This document shows positions 27,639 through 35,413 of a DNA stretch of 64,000 nt, piece by piece. The stretch lies in NCBI RefSeq assembly GCF_900091575.1, contig NZ_FMCR01000003.1, positions 1,030,434 through 1,094,433 of the forward strand. The letters are read 5' to 3'. Made by a program: the position numbers and the translations under genes. The notes beneath the pieces were generated by a model. The model saw only the letters and a program-made list of their open reading frames with translations. It was not told where the DNA came from and searched no databases. This DNA is from Micromonospora saelicesensis. GTDB taxonomy: Bacteria > Actinomycetota > Actinomycetes > Mycobacteriales > Micromonosporaceae. Position 1 is the stretch's first letter; each line of letters opens with the position of its first letter.

Positions 27639-28141
27639 CGATGGCGGGTTTCGGTGAGCCGGGAGTCGAGGCGGTCGACGCCGCGGGGCTGACCGTCGGG
27701 GTCGTTGCCGCCCGCTGGCACGGCGAGCTGACCGATCACATGCTGGAGCGTGCGGTGGCCGCCGCCGAGGCGTGCGGCGCGCGTTCCGTGGTCGCCCGGG
27801 TCGCCGGCTCGGTCGAGCTGCCGGTGGTCGCGCAGGCCCTCGCCCGCCGCTGCGACGTGGTGGTCGCCCTCGGCGTGGTGGTCCGTGGGTCCACCGCCCA
27901 CTTCGACTACGTCTGCCGTTCGGTCACCGACGGGCTGACCCGGGTGGCGCTGGACGAGGGCAAGCCGGTGGCGCACGGAGTGTTGACAGTGGAGACCATC
28001 GAGCAGGCCCGCGACCGCGCCGGTCTGCCCGGCTCGGCGGAGGACAAGGGCTGGGCCGCGACCGTGGCGGCACTCGACGCGGCGCTGGCCGTGCGGACCG
28101 TGGCGGCGGGCAACGCCCAGCGGGTCGGCTTCGGCGGCTGA
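27635..28141 (+). CDS. ribH: 6,7-dimethyl-8-ribityllumazine synthase
   Basis: A 168-residue enzyme that joins the RibBA and RibD products. Family marks are 'VVAARWHGELTDHMLERA', 'VARVAGSVELPVVAQALA' and 'VVALGVVVRGSTAHFDYVC' with the catalytic His region. It is the last rib gene and is followed by a strong hairpin at 28159-28188. The ATG overlaps the ribBA stop. Confidence 0.96.
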
Positions 28142-28158
28142 CGCCTCTGCCGCCTCGG

Positions 28159-28188
28159 CCGTCTCTGAAGGCGGGCCTTCAGAGACGG
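28159..28188. terminator. Bidirectional terminator after ribH
   Basis: CCGTCTCTGAAGGC (28159-28172) pairs perfectly over 14 bases with GCCTTCAGAGACGG (28175-28188). It separates the riboflavin operon from the convergent ABC transporter; its right arm includes the stop codon of the ATPase gene. Confidence 0.85.
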
Positions 28189-28922
28189 CCGGCCTCGATG
28201 ATCCGGCGCAAAAACTGCCGGGTACGAGGCTGGGTCGGCTCGCCGAGCACCTGCTCGGGCGGGCCGCTCTCGATGACCCGCCCGGCGTCGAGGAAGCACA
28301 CCTCGTCGGCGACCTCCCGGGCGAAGCCCATCTCGTGGGTGGCCAGCACCATGGTCATGCCGTCGGCCTTCAGGTCGCGGATCATCGTCAGCACCTCGCC
28401 GACCAGTTCCGGGTCGAGCGCGGAGGTGACCTCGTCGAGCAGCATCAGTCGAGGTGAGTTGGCCAGCGCCCGGACGATCGCCACCCGCTGCTGCTGCCCG
28501 CCGGAGAGCCGGTCCGGGTAGGCGTCCGCCTTGGCGCCGAGCCCCACCCGGTCGAGCAGCTCCCGGGCCTGCACCTCGGCCGCCGCCCGGCCCCGCCGGT
28601 GTACGTGGCGCGGCGCGAGGGTGATGTTGTCCAACACGCTCAGGTGCGGAAAGAGGTTGTACGCCTGGAACACCATGCCGATCCGCCGCCGGACCCGGTC
28701 CGGGTCCACCCGGGGGTCGGAGATGTCCTCCCCGTCCAGTTCGATGGTGCCGTCGTCCAACTCCTCCAGCAGGTTGACGCAGCGCAGCAGCGTCGACTTG
28801 CCGGACCCGGACGCGCCGATCAGGGCCACCACCTGATGCTCGGCGACGGTCAGATCGAGGTGGTCGAGCACGGCGTGCCCGCCGAACTCCTTGCGCAGGC
28901 CCCGACAGCGCAACAACGCCAT
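28179..28922 (-). CDS. Polar amino-acid ABC transporter ATPase
   Basis: A 247-residue ATPase of the GlnQ/HisP type. It has Walker A 'GASGSGKST', the Q-loop, signature 'LSGGQQQRVAIVRAL', Walker B 'LMLLDEVTSALDP' and the switch His in 'ATHEMGFAREVAD'. 'FQAYNLFPHLSVLDNI' is typical of amino-acid importers. It acts with the permease and binding protein encoded just upstream on the same strand, three bases away from the permease gene. Confidence 0.94.
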   Translation of the reverse strand: MALLRCRGLRKEFGGHAVLDHLDLTVAEHQVVALIGASGSGKSTLLRCVNLLEELDDGTIELDGEDISDPRVDPDRVRRRIGMVFQAYNLFPHLSVLDNITLAPRHVHRRGRAAAEVQARELLDRVGLGAKADAYPDRLSGGQQQRVAIVRALANSPRLMLLDEVTSALDPELVGEVLTMIRDLKADGMTMVLATHEMGFAREVADEVCFLDAGRVIESGPPEQVLGEPTQPRTRQFLRRIIEAGRL

Positions 28923-28925
28923 GGT

Positions 28926-29771
28926 TCAGCCTCCCGACTGTCGGTGGGCCGCGCGCAGCGTCACCCAGTCGGTGACCGCGATCAGCGGGATCGCGAGCAG
29001 CACGAAGAGCACCCCCGCCACGACGTACGGCGTGTAGTTGAAGGTCTGGGCGGTGGCGATCTGCGCGGCGCGGACCGCGTCGATCGGCCCGGCCAGCGAG
29101 ACCAGCCCGACGTCCTTCTGCAACGCCACCACGTCGTTGAGCAGAGGTGGCGCCACCCGGCGGACGGCCTGCGGCAGGACCACGTGCCGCATCGTCTGCC
29201 GGTAGGTCAGGCCCAACGAGCGGGCCGCGGCGAGTTGGCTGGAGTGCACCGACTCGATGCCGGCCCGGAACACCTCGGCGAGATAGCCGCCGTAGGTGAG
29301 GACCAACGCGATCCCACCCAGCACCAGCACCGGCGGCATGCCCTGCAACCGCAGCCCCGGCACGCCGAGGGTGAGCAGGTACAGCACGATGATCAGCGGT
29401 AGGCCGCGGAAGGTGTAGGTGTAGCCGGCGGCCAGCGCGCGGACCGGGAAGAAGACCGGCCCGCGCAGCGTCCGCAGCACGGCGATCACCAGCCCGAGCA
29501 GCAGCGCGCCGACCGCACAGCAGACCAGCAGCCGTACGTTGAGCCAGAGCCCGCTCAGCACCGTCGGCAGCGCGTCGCGGGCGATCTCCGGATCCAGGAA
29601 CGACCGCCGGACCCGGTCCCAGCCCGGCGCCCCGGTCACCGCGATCACCAGCAGCGTGCCGAGCGCCGCCGTCGAGGACGCCGCGACGAGCACGCTGTAG
29701 ACGGTCTGCCGACGCCGGTACGCCGACCGCCGCAGCTGCGCCTCCGAGGGCACATGATCCAGAAGCGTCAC
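28926..29771 (-). CDS. Polar amino-acid ABC transporter permease
   Basis: A 281-residue membrane subunit. After a short cytoplasmic N terminus comes one membrane segment near residues 25-46, then the HisM/GlnP-type domain with the EAA loop 'EVFRAGIESVHSSQLAAARSLGLT' region and 'VVLPQAVRRVAPPLLND'. The GTG start at 29771 overlaps the TGA of the binding-protein gene, which fixes the start; the open frame extends far upstream only by chance. Being the only permease, it probably works as a homodimer. Confidence 0.9.
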   Translation of the reverse strand: MTLLDHVPSEAQLRRSAYRRRQTVYSVLVAASSTAALGTLLVIAVTGAPGWDRVRRSFLDPEIARDALPTVLSGLWLNVRLLVCCAVGALLLGLVIAVLRTLRGPVFFPVRALAAGYTYTFRGLPLIIVLYLLTLGVPGLRLQGMPPVLVLGGIALVLTYGGYLAEVFRAGIESVHSSQLAAARSLGLTYRQTMRHVVLPQAVRRVAPPLLNDVVALQKDVGLVSLAGPIDAVRAAQIATAQTFNYTPYVVAGVLFVLLAIPLIAVTDWVTLRAAHRQSGG

Positions 29772-30631
29772 CGCAGCTCGGCCGCCCCCGCCACCTGCGC
29801 GAGCCACTTCTGCTCCAGCTCCTTCAGCGTGCCCGCCGTGGCGAGCTGACCGACCGCCCCGCTCACGCAGGAGGTCAGTGGGGAGTTCTTGTCCAGCAGC
29901 AACCCGAACGCCTCGGGCGTACCGACCTGCGGCACCTGCCCGACGATCGTCGCGTCGGTGATCTCCGCGCCGGTGATGTAGAAGGCGGTCGGAAGATCCA
30001 CCACGAGACCGTCCAGCTGCCCGTTCTGAAGGGCCTTCTTGGCATCGTCGTTGCTGTTGTAGACCTGCGGCTTGGCGGTCGGCTTGATCACGTCGGTGAT
30101 CGCCTGGTAGCTGGTGGTGCCGACCTGCGCGCCGAGCCGAGCGTCCTTCAGCTCGGCCAGCGACTTCCGGCCGGCGATCTTCGAGGACTTCAAGGCGATG
30201 ACGGTCTGCCGCACGAGGTAGTACGGCGCCGAGAAGTCGACCGCCTGCTTGCGTTCGTCCGTGATGGAGAACTGGTTGATGTCGAAGTCGAAGTCCTTCG
30301 GCCCCGGCGCGATGGCGGTGTCGAACTTGACCCGGGTCCAGGTGACGTCGCCGCGGGCGTAGCCGAGCTTCTCGGCCACCGCGTACGCGACGGCGGATTC
30401 GAAGCCCTCGCCGCTGTCCGGCTTGTCCTTGGCGAACCACGGCTCGTACGCGGGCTGGTCGGTGGCGATGGTCAGCTTGCCCGGCGTACGCGTGGGCAGG
30501 CTGTCCTTGGCGCAGGACGGCGCGGCGGTGACATTGGGGGTGGGTTTCTCGTCCTGTGGCGCGCATCCGGCGGTGGCTACGACGACGGCACCGGCGAGGG
30601 TGAGCGCGAGGAGACGTGAGCGGCTGGCCAT
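29768..30631 (-). CDS. Amino-acid ABC transporter substrate-binding lipoprotein
   Basis: A 287-residue lipoprotein of binding-protein family 3. The signal peptide begins 'MASRSRLLALTLAGAVVV' and ends at the lipobox Thr-Ala-Gly-Cys. The mature part shows 'LTIATDQPAYEPWF' and 'QFSITDERKQAVDFSAPYYLVRQ', typical of family 3 amino-acid binders. The ligand cannot be told. A TACGCT -10 box on the minus strand ends seven bases before the ATG, so the transcript may be leaderless. A palindrome at 30665-30698 overlaps the likely -35. Confidence 0.92.
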   Translation of the reverse strand: MASRSRLLALTLAGAVVVATAGCAPQDEKPTPNVTAAPSCAKDSLPTRTPGKLTIATDQPAYEPWFAKDKPDSGEGFESAVAYAVAEKLGYARGDVTWTRVKFDTAIAPGPKDFDFDINQFSITDERKQAVDFSAPYYLVRQTVIALKSSKIAGRKSLAELKDARLGAQVGTTSYQAITDVIKPTAKPQVYNSNDDAKKALQNGQLDGLVVDLPTAFYITGAEITDATIVGQVPQVGTPEAFGLLLDKNSPLTSCVSGAVGQLATAGTLKELEQKWLAQVAGAAELR

Positions 30632-30664
30632 GGCGGACAGCGTAGAGCTCCATGGGCATCGATC

Positions 30665-30698
30665 GACAATTGTCCCACCATGTTGGTAGGGAATTGTC
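30665..30698. promoter_or_regulatory. Candidate operator between transporter and hisE
   Basis: GACAATTGTC (30665-30674) is a perfect 10-bp palindrome. It lies within a longer imperfect inverted repeat, GACAATTGTCCCACCA (30665-30680) against TTGGTAGGGAATTGTC (30683-30698). The AT-rich site sits in the divergent promoter region of the amino-acid transporter and hisEG and overlaps the transporter's expected -35. A regulator of amino-acid uptake or histidine synthesis may bind here. Confidence 0.45.
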
Positions 30699-30764
30699 CG
30701 CTTGCTGGATTTTGACGGACCCGGACGTGGGGCGTCACCGGGGTGGCTGGAAGAATCGTTCCCC

Positions 30765-31028
30765 GTGAAGACGTTCGAGGAGTTGTTCGCCGAGCTGCAG
30801 GCCAAGGCCGCCGCCGGCACCCCGGGCTCGGGCACCGTCGCCGCGCTGGACAAGGGCGTGCACTTCATCGGCAAGAAGGTCGTCGAGGAGGCGGCCGAGT
30901 CGTGGATGGCCGCCGAGCACGAGGGGCCGGAGCGCACCGCCGAGGAGATCTCCCAGCTGCTCTACCAGGTCCAGGTGCTGATGCTCGCCAGCGGTCTCGA
31001 GCTCAAGGACGTCTACCGACATCTGTGA
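30765..31028 (+). CDS. hisE: Phosphoribosyl-ATP pyrophosphatase
   Basis: An 87-residue enzyme for the second step of histidine synthesis. It shows 'KTFEELFAELQAKA', 'VAALDKGVHFIGKKVVEEAAE', 'AAEHEG' and 'EISQLLYQVQVLMLASGLEL', the metal-binding helical core of the family. The GTG at 30765 ('VKTFEEL') matches the family start better than upstream codons. hisG follows 50 bp later. Confidence 0.94.
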   Translation: MKTFEELFAELQAKAAAGTPGSGTVAALDKGVHFIGKKVVEEAAESWMAAEHEGPERTAEEISQLLYQVQVLMLASGLELKDVYRHL

Positions 31029-31078
31029 GTGCCTCCCACCCCTGTTGATCACCAACCGGATCCAAGGAGCACTCCGTC

Positions 31079-31924
31079 ATGCTGCGTGTCGCCATTCCCA
31101 ACAAGGGCACCCTGGCCGAACCGGCCGCCCAGATGCTGCGCGAGGCGGGCTACCGCCAGCGCACCGACCCCAAGGACCTCGTCTGCCGGGACGAGGCCAA
31201 CGACGTCGAATTCTTCTACCTGCGCCCGAAGGACATCGCCACCTACGTCGGCTCCGGTGACCTCGACCTCGGGATCACCGGCCGGGACCTGCTGATCGAC
31301 TCGGCCGCGCCGGCCGAGGAGGTCGTCGACCTCGCCTTCGGCCGGGCCACCTTCCGCTTCGCCGCCCGCCCCGATGACATCGCCTCAGTGCAGGAGTTGG
31401 GCGGTCACCGCATCGCCACCGCGTACCCGGGTCTTGTCGAACGGCACCTCGGCGAGGTGGGCGTCAAGGCCGACGTGATCCGCCTCGACGGCGCGGTGGA
31501 GAACGCCGTACGCCTCGGTGTCGCCGACGTGATCGCGGACGTGGTGGAAACCGGCGCGACCCTGCGCCAGGCGGGCCTTGTGGTCTTCGGCGAGCCGCTG
31601 CTGCGCTCGTCGGCGGTGCTGGTCCGGCGCGCCGGCGCGCCCGCCCAACCGCAGGCCGAGCAGTTGCTGCGTCGCCTGCACGGTGTGCTGGTGGCCCGCC
31701 GCTACGTGATGCTCGCCTACGACGTGCCGGCCGGTCTGCTGGACCGGGCCAGCGGGCTCACCCCGGGCATCGAGTCGCCCACCGTGTCGCCGCTGCACCG
31801 TGAGGGCTGGGTGGCGGTGCAGGCGATGGTGCTCCGCGACGACGTGCACCGCATCATGGACGAGCTGTACGAACTGGGCGCCCGCGCCATCCTCGTCACC
31901 AACATCCACGCCTGCCGCCTCTGA
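31079..31924 (+). CDS. hisG: ATP phosphoribosyltransferase (long form)
   Basis: A 281-residue enzyme of the first, feedback-controlled step of histidine synthesis. 'MLRVAIPNKGTLAEPA' opens the type II PBP-like fold; 'DLGITGRDLL' and 'DVIADVVETGATLRQAGL' hold the PRPP/ATP site. The C-terminal ACT-like histidine-sensing domain (about 210-281), with 'SPTVSPLHREGWVAVQAMV', identifies the long, hexameric form. It pairs with hisE, as in other actinobacteria. Confidence 0.96.
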   Translation: MLRVAIPNKGTLAEPAAQMLREAGYRQRTDPKDLVCRDEANDVEFFYLRPKDIATYVGSGDLDLGITGRDLLIDSAAPAEEVVDLAFGRATFRFAARPDDIASVQELGGHRIATAYPGLVERHLGEVGVKADVIRLDGAVENAVRLGVADVIADVVETGATLRQAGLVVFGEPLLRSSAVLVRRAGAPAQPQAEQLLRRLHGVLVARRYVMLAYDVPAGLLDRASGLTPGIESPTVSPLHREGWVAVQAMVLRDDVHRIMDELYELGARAILVTNIHACRL

Positions 31925-31976
31925 TCCTCGCGGCCTCGGCGCGCGCGGGATTTCCCGACGGCCCCGTCCCGTCCGG

Positions 31977-32054
31977 CAAGATCGCGCTCGATCATTGAAG
32001 TAGTGGTCCCGATCTCGACGGAGGCCACTGGATCCTGGATCGAGCGCGATCTTG
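31977..32054. repeat. 78-bp dispersed repeat, copy 1
   Basis: An element with perfect 16-bp terminal inverted repeats: CAAGATCGCGCTCGAT (31977-31992) and its reverse complement (32039-32054). Its sequence matches the reverse complement of 59,231-59,307 at roughly four positions in five without gaps, including the internal GAAGTAGTGG segment. It lies between hisG and the PH-domain gene and has no coding capacity. It behaves like a REP/MITE-type unit. Confidence 0.75.
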
Positions 32055-32138
32055 AGGTGGCTGGTGACTGGTCGCCGCGGGGTGGTGGATCGGCGGGTGG
32101 TGCGTTCGATGAGCGAGTGCGGATGGCAGACTGGTGGG

Positions 32139-32612
32139 GTGAGTGAAACCGAGCTGGTCCGCCTGAAGCCCCGCCGCATCCGCGTGGTCTGCTGGTCGGC
32201 GGCGGCTGCCCTGGTGGTGGTGTTCGGTCTGGTCGCCACGTCGCTGAGCGGCCCGACCGGCGATGGTTACGGCAGCTTCCAGCGCGGCGACCAGATCGCC
32301 ATGATCGGTCTGGGCATCTTCGGGGCGCTGGGCTTCCTGCTGTTCACCCGTCCCCGGGTGGAGGCGGACGCACGGGGCATCCGGGTCCGTAACGTCATCA
32401 GCTCCTACGAGCTGCCCTGGGAGGTTGTCCGGGGTGTCCGCTTCGACCGGGGCGCGCCGTGGGCCAGCCTGGAGCTGCACGACGACGACCTGCTGCCGAT
32501 GGTCGCGTTGCAGGCCGCCGACAAGGAGTTGGCCGTCGACGGGGTCCGCGCGCTGCGCCGGCTGCACGAGGCCCACCAGGCCCGCCTCGCCGAGCGCGCC
32601 GTCGGCCGCTGA
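32139..32612 (+). CDS. PH-domain-containing membrane protein
   Basis: A 157-residue protein with two membrane segments (about residues 13-37, 'VVCWSAAAALVVVFGLVAT', and 49-68, 'IAMIGLGIFGALGFLLF') followed by a bacterial PH-like domain ('VEADARGIRVRNVISSYELPWEVVRGVRF'). The Trp in 'LPWEVV' and the run of beta strands are typical. It has a conserved position next to hisG in actinobacteria; its function is unknown. GTG 32139 is preferred, since the upstream extension runs into the repeat. Confidence 0.8.
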   Translation: MSETELVRLKPRRIRVVCWSAAAALVVVFGLVATSLSGPTGDGYGSFQRGDQIAMIGLGIFGALGFLLFTRPRVEADARGIRVRNVISSYELPWEVVRGVRFDRGAPWASLELHDDDLLPMVALQAADKELAVDGVRALRRLHEAHQARLAERAVGR

Positions 32613-33004
32613 CCCGGCCGAACCGCCGCACCCTGCGGCAGCAGTTCAGAGGAAAGTGCGCGGATCTTGACGCGCGACGGCGACGCGGCGCGGCCGCAGG
32701 TGGTGCCCGGTTTGGGGGTCGCCGGGGCGCCGGTGTAGTGTTATCGAGTCGACCAGGCTGTCTCCGCGTGCGAGCAGACAGCCTTTGAAAGCGGAGCGCC
32801 TGCTCCCACCCGAGTCGCCGCTACGGTGGCCGGGTCCGGTCACCGGTTCCGGGCATGTCCCGGTGCCGGATGCGCGATCCTTGTGATCGTGCTGACCGGT
32901 CGAGCGGGCCCTGGCATGCGCCGGGGCCTTCTGCTTTTCGGGTCGGTTCCCTCCCGGGAGCCGCAGGGGTCGGCGACTGAGCAGAAACGACTCGAGGAGG
33001 CCCC
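32613..33004 (+). promoter_or_regulatory. infC leader region
   Basis: This 392-bp stretch has no gene. It holds a candidate promoter (TTGGGG 32712-32717, 18 bases, TAGTGT 32736-32741) and then a structured leader of about 255 nt. First hairpin: AGGCTGTCT (32755-32763) with AGACAGCCT (32776-32784). A competing pair, CTCCGC (32762-32767) with GCGGAG (32791-32796), shares bases with it. A terminator-like hairpin follows at 32907-32928 with the T-rich tail TTCTGCTTTT. The layout looks like an attenuator for the infC-rpmI-rplT operon. Confidence 0.55.
32907..32938 (+). terminator. Attenuator-like hairpin in infC leader
   Basis: GGCCCTGGC (32907-32915) pairs with GCCGGGGCC (32920-32928), one G-U pair, loop ATGC, followed by TTCTGCTTTT. 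It would stop transcription about 65 nt before infC unless an alternative structure forms. Confidence 0.55.
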
Positions 33005-33673
33005 ATCAGCGTCGAACCACGCGTGAACGAGCAGATCCGGGCACGTGAGGTCCGACTGGTCGGCCCAGAGGGTGAGCAGGTGGGCATCGTCCCGCTGGAG
33101 CGCGCTCTTCAGCTGGCCGCGGACGTCGATCTGGACCTGGTCGAGGTTGCGCCGATGGCGCGCCCGCCGGTGTGCAAGCTCATGGACTTCGGCAAGTTCA
33201 AGTACGAGAGCGCACTCAAGGCGCGCGAAGCGCGGCGTAATCAGCAGCAGACCGTCATCAAGGAAATGAAGCTTCGGCCGAAGATCGACCCGCACGACTA
33301 CGAGACCAAAAAGGGTCACGTGGTGCGGTTCCTCAAGGCGGGCGACAAGGTCAAGGTGACGATCATGTTCCGCGGTCGCGAGCAGAGCCGCCCGGAGCTG
33401 GGTTACCGGCTTCTGCGCCGGCTCGAATCCGAGATCACGGAACTGGGATACGTCGAGGCCGCTCCGAAGCAGGACGGTCGAAACATGATCATGGTTCTCG
33501 CCCCGCATCGGGCCGTCAAGGCCTCCGCGGTCGCCGCTACGGCGTCTCGCGGCGGACCTCGGGACCGGGCAGCGGACGAGTCCGCCACTCCGGAAGCCGA
33601 TGAGACCGCGGCGGTCAGCGAGACCGCAGCAGCCGGTGACACCGGCCTCGCCGCCGACACCAGCGGCGAGTAA
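33005..33673 (+). CDS. infC: Translation initiation factor IF-3, probable ATC start
   Basis: A 222-residue IF-3. The N-terminal domain contains 'RVNEQIRAREVRLVGPEGEQVGIV' in two parts around the linker, and 'ARPPVCKLMDFGKFKYE'; the C-terminal domain contains 'LRPKIDPHDYETKKGHVVRFL' and 'VTIMFRGREQSRPELG'. The last 45 residues are an Ala/Thr/Glu-rich tail. The strong ribosome site GAGGAGG (32994-33000) lies four bases before an in-frame ATC at 33005 ('ISVEPRVNEQIR'). The first ordinary start, GTG 33023, is 22 bases away. The infC gene of other bacteria also uses a rare AUU/AUC start, through which IF-3 limits its own translation. Confidence 0.9.
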   Translation: MSVEPRVNEQIRAREVRLVGPEGEQVGIVPLERALQLAADVDLDLVEVAPMARPPVCKLMDFGKFKYESALKAREARRNQQQTVIKEMKLRPKIDPHDYETKKGHVVRFLKAGDKVKVTIMFRGREQSRPELGYRLLRRLESEITELGYVEAAPKQDGRNMIMVLAPHRAVKASAVAATASRGGPRDRAADESATPEADETAAVSETAAAGDTGLAADTSGE

Positions 33674-33693
33674 CAGGGGAGAAGACGTTCCAC

Positions 33694-33888
33694 ATGCCGA
33701 AGATGAAGAGCCACACGGGTATGGGTAAGCGGGTCAAGGTGACCGGCAAGGGCAAGATCGTTGCCCAGCAGGCCGGCCTCCGCCACAACCTGGAGAAGAA
33801 GCCCTCCACCCAGACCCGCCGGCTGACCGGCACGGTCGTGCTGGCCAAGGCCGACGTCAAGCGCATCAAGAAGCTGCTCGGCCGCTGA
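33694..33888 (+). CDS. rpmI: Ribosomal protein bL35
   Basis: A 64-residue basic protein of the large subunit. 'MPKMKSHTGMGKRVKVTGKGKI' forms the usual start, then 'HNLEKKPSTQTRRLTG' and the 'KRIKKLLGR' end. It is the middle gene of infC-rpmI-rplT, 20 bp after infC. Confidence 0.98.
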   Translation: MPKMKSHTGMGKRVKVTGKGKIVAQQAGLRHNLEKKPSTQTRRLTGTVVLAKADVKRIKKLLGR

Positions 33889-33920
33889 CGCGCGCCACCT
33901 TTACGTAATTAGGAGTTGAG

Positions 33921-34313
33921 ATGGCACGCGTCAAGCGGGCTGTAAACGCCCAGAAGAAGCGTCGTACCCTGCTGGAGTCCGCGAGTGGTTACCGCGGTCA
34001 GCGCTCCCGCCTGTACCGCAAGGCCAAGGAGCAGGTGCTGCACTCGATGCAGTACGCCTACCGGGACCGTCGCGACCGCAAGGGCGACTTCCGGCAGCTG
34101 TGGATTCAGCGGATCAACGCGGGCGCCCGGGCCAACGGGATGACCTACAACCGTCTGATCCAGGGCCTGCGTCTGGCCGGCATCGAGGTCGACCGCAAGA
34201 TCCTGGCCGACATGGCTGTCAACGACGCCGCCTCTTTCGCGGCGATCGTCGAGCTGGCCCGGGCCGCGGTCACGGCCGAGGGCACCGGCGGCGCGGCGGC
34301 TCAGGCCGCCTGA
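33921..34313 (+). CDS. rplT: Ribosomal protein bL20
   Basis: A 130-residue protein needed for early 50S assembly. 'MARVKRAVNAQKKRRTLL', 'GYRGQRSRLYRKAKEQV' and 'RRDRKGDFRQLWIQRINA' are canonical. The last 12 residues are a short Ala-rich tail. In other phyla L20 or IF-3 feed back on the operon; here the leader before infC may serve that role. Confidence 0.98.
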   Translation: MARVKRAVNAQKKRRTLLESASGYRGQRSRLYRKAKEQVLHSMQYAYRDRRDRKGDFRQLWIQRINAGARANGMTYNRLIQGLRLAGIEVDRKILADMAVNDAASFAAIVELARAAVTAEGTGGAAAQAA

Positions 34314-34396
34314 TCCCCACGCACCAGAACGAGGCGTCTCCCGTGTCGGCACCGCCGTCCGGGGGGCGCCTCAATCGTGCCGGAGGAGCGCACACC

Positions 34397-35194
34397 ATGG
34401 CTTTCACCCCGCGTACCCCCAGGGTTGTCGCCGCCCGCCGCCTGCAACGCCGCCGGGACCGCGACGCCACCGGCCGTTTCCTGGCCGAGGGCCCACAGGC
34501 GGTCCGCGAGGCCCTCGCGCGACCGGGGGTGGTCACCGAACTGTTCGGTACGACCACCGCGCTCGACCGGTATCCGGAGTTGGCCGCCACGGCGGCCCGC
34601 GCCGACGTGCCGGTCTCCGAGGTGACCGACGACGCCATCGCGGCGCTGACCGAGACCGTCGCCCCGCAGGGGCTCGTCGCCGTCTGCCGGCACGTGGACG
34701 TCTCGCTGGAGCAGGCCCTCGCGGGTGCGCCCCGGCTGGTGGCGGTGCTCGCCGAGATCCGCGACCCGGGCAACGCCGGCACCGTGCTGCGCACCGCCGA
34801 CGCGGCCGGCGCGGGTGCGGTGATCTTCGCCGGAGACGCCGTCGACCCGTACAACGGCAAGTGTGTGCGGGCCTCGGCCGGCAGCCTCTTCCACGTCGAC
34901 GTGGTGCGCGCCACCGACCCGATCGCGGTGGTCGACGCGCTGCGCGCCGCCGGGCTGTCGATCTTCGCCACCACCGGGTACGGCGACAGCGACCTGGACG
35001 ACCTGACCGACTACGGTCGGCTCGTCCGGCCCACCGCCTGGTTGTTCGGTTCCGAGGCGCACGGCCTGCCCGAGGAGTTGACCGCCGCCGCCGACACCAC
35101 GGTGCGGGTGCCGCTGTACGGGCGCGCGGAGAGCCTCAACCTGGCTGCCGCCGCGGCGGTCTGCCTGTACGCTTCAGCGAGAGCGCAGCGCTGA
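34397..35194 (+). CDS. SpoU/TrmH-family rRNA 2'-O-methyltransferase
   Basis: A 265-residue SPOUT-fold enzyme that methylates ribose in RNA, probably 23S rRNA. The three SpoU motifs are 'IRDPGNAGTVLRTADAAG', 'LFGSEAHGLPEE' and 'VPLYGRAESLNLAAAAAVC'. The N-terminal 'FLAEGPQAVREAL' strand belongs to the small substrate-binding domain. ATG 34397 follows GGAGGAG by eight bases. It sits between rplT and pheS, the standard actinobacterial place. Confidence 0.92.
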   Translation: MAFTPRTPRVVAARRLQRRRDRDATGRFLAEGPQAVREALARPGVVTELFGTTTALDRYPELAATAARADVPVSEVTDDAIAALTETVAPQGLVAVCRHVDVSLEQALAGAPRLVAVLAEIRDPGNAGTVLRTADAAGAGAVIFAGDAVDPYNGKCVRASAGSLFHVDVVRATDPIAVVDALRAAGLSIFATTGYGDSDLDDLTDYGRLVRPTAWLFGSEAHGLPEELTAAADTTVRVPLYGRAESLNLAAAAAVCLYASARAQR

Positions 35195-35241
35195 GGGTGA
35201 TTGCCTCCGGCGCGACTGACAGCAGGGGAGAGCGTCCGTCC

Positions 35242-35301
35242 ATGAACGCGACACGGCGTTCGTTTAGCCAGCCCGCCGGTGTCGGCGGGCGGCGGGCCTG
35301 A
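35242..35301 (+). promoter_or_regulatory. Possible 19-codon leader ORF with hairpin before pheS
   Basis: An ATG ten bases after AGGGGAGAG opens a small frame, MNATRRSFSQPAGVGGRRA, ending at TGA 35299-35301. Within it GCCCGCCG (35271-35278) and CGGCGGGC (35283-35290) form a stem of eight pairs with loop GTGT. The peptide has one Phe but two Arg pairs, so it is not a classic Phe leader. It may be an attenuator or simply a terminator of the methyltransferase gene. A TAGACT -10-like box for pheS follows at 35354-35359. Confidence 0.35.
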
Positions 35302-35413
35302 CCTGCTCCCTGCGCAACTCCTACCGGCGGGCTGCGGCACAGCCGCGCGTCCGTAGACTCGCCTAGCCGCCCCGGTGAGGGCTGGCGCCGCCGTGAGGGA
35401 GTGCCCGTACGCC

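Noticed and set aside
35195..35413. T-box or classical Phe-codon leader before pheS
   Set aside because: No T-box sequence, and the short ORF has a single Phe codon.
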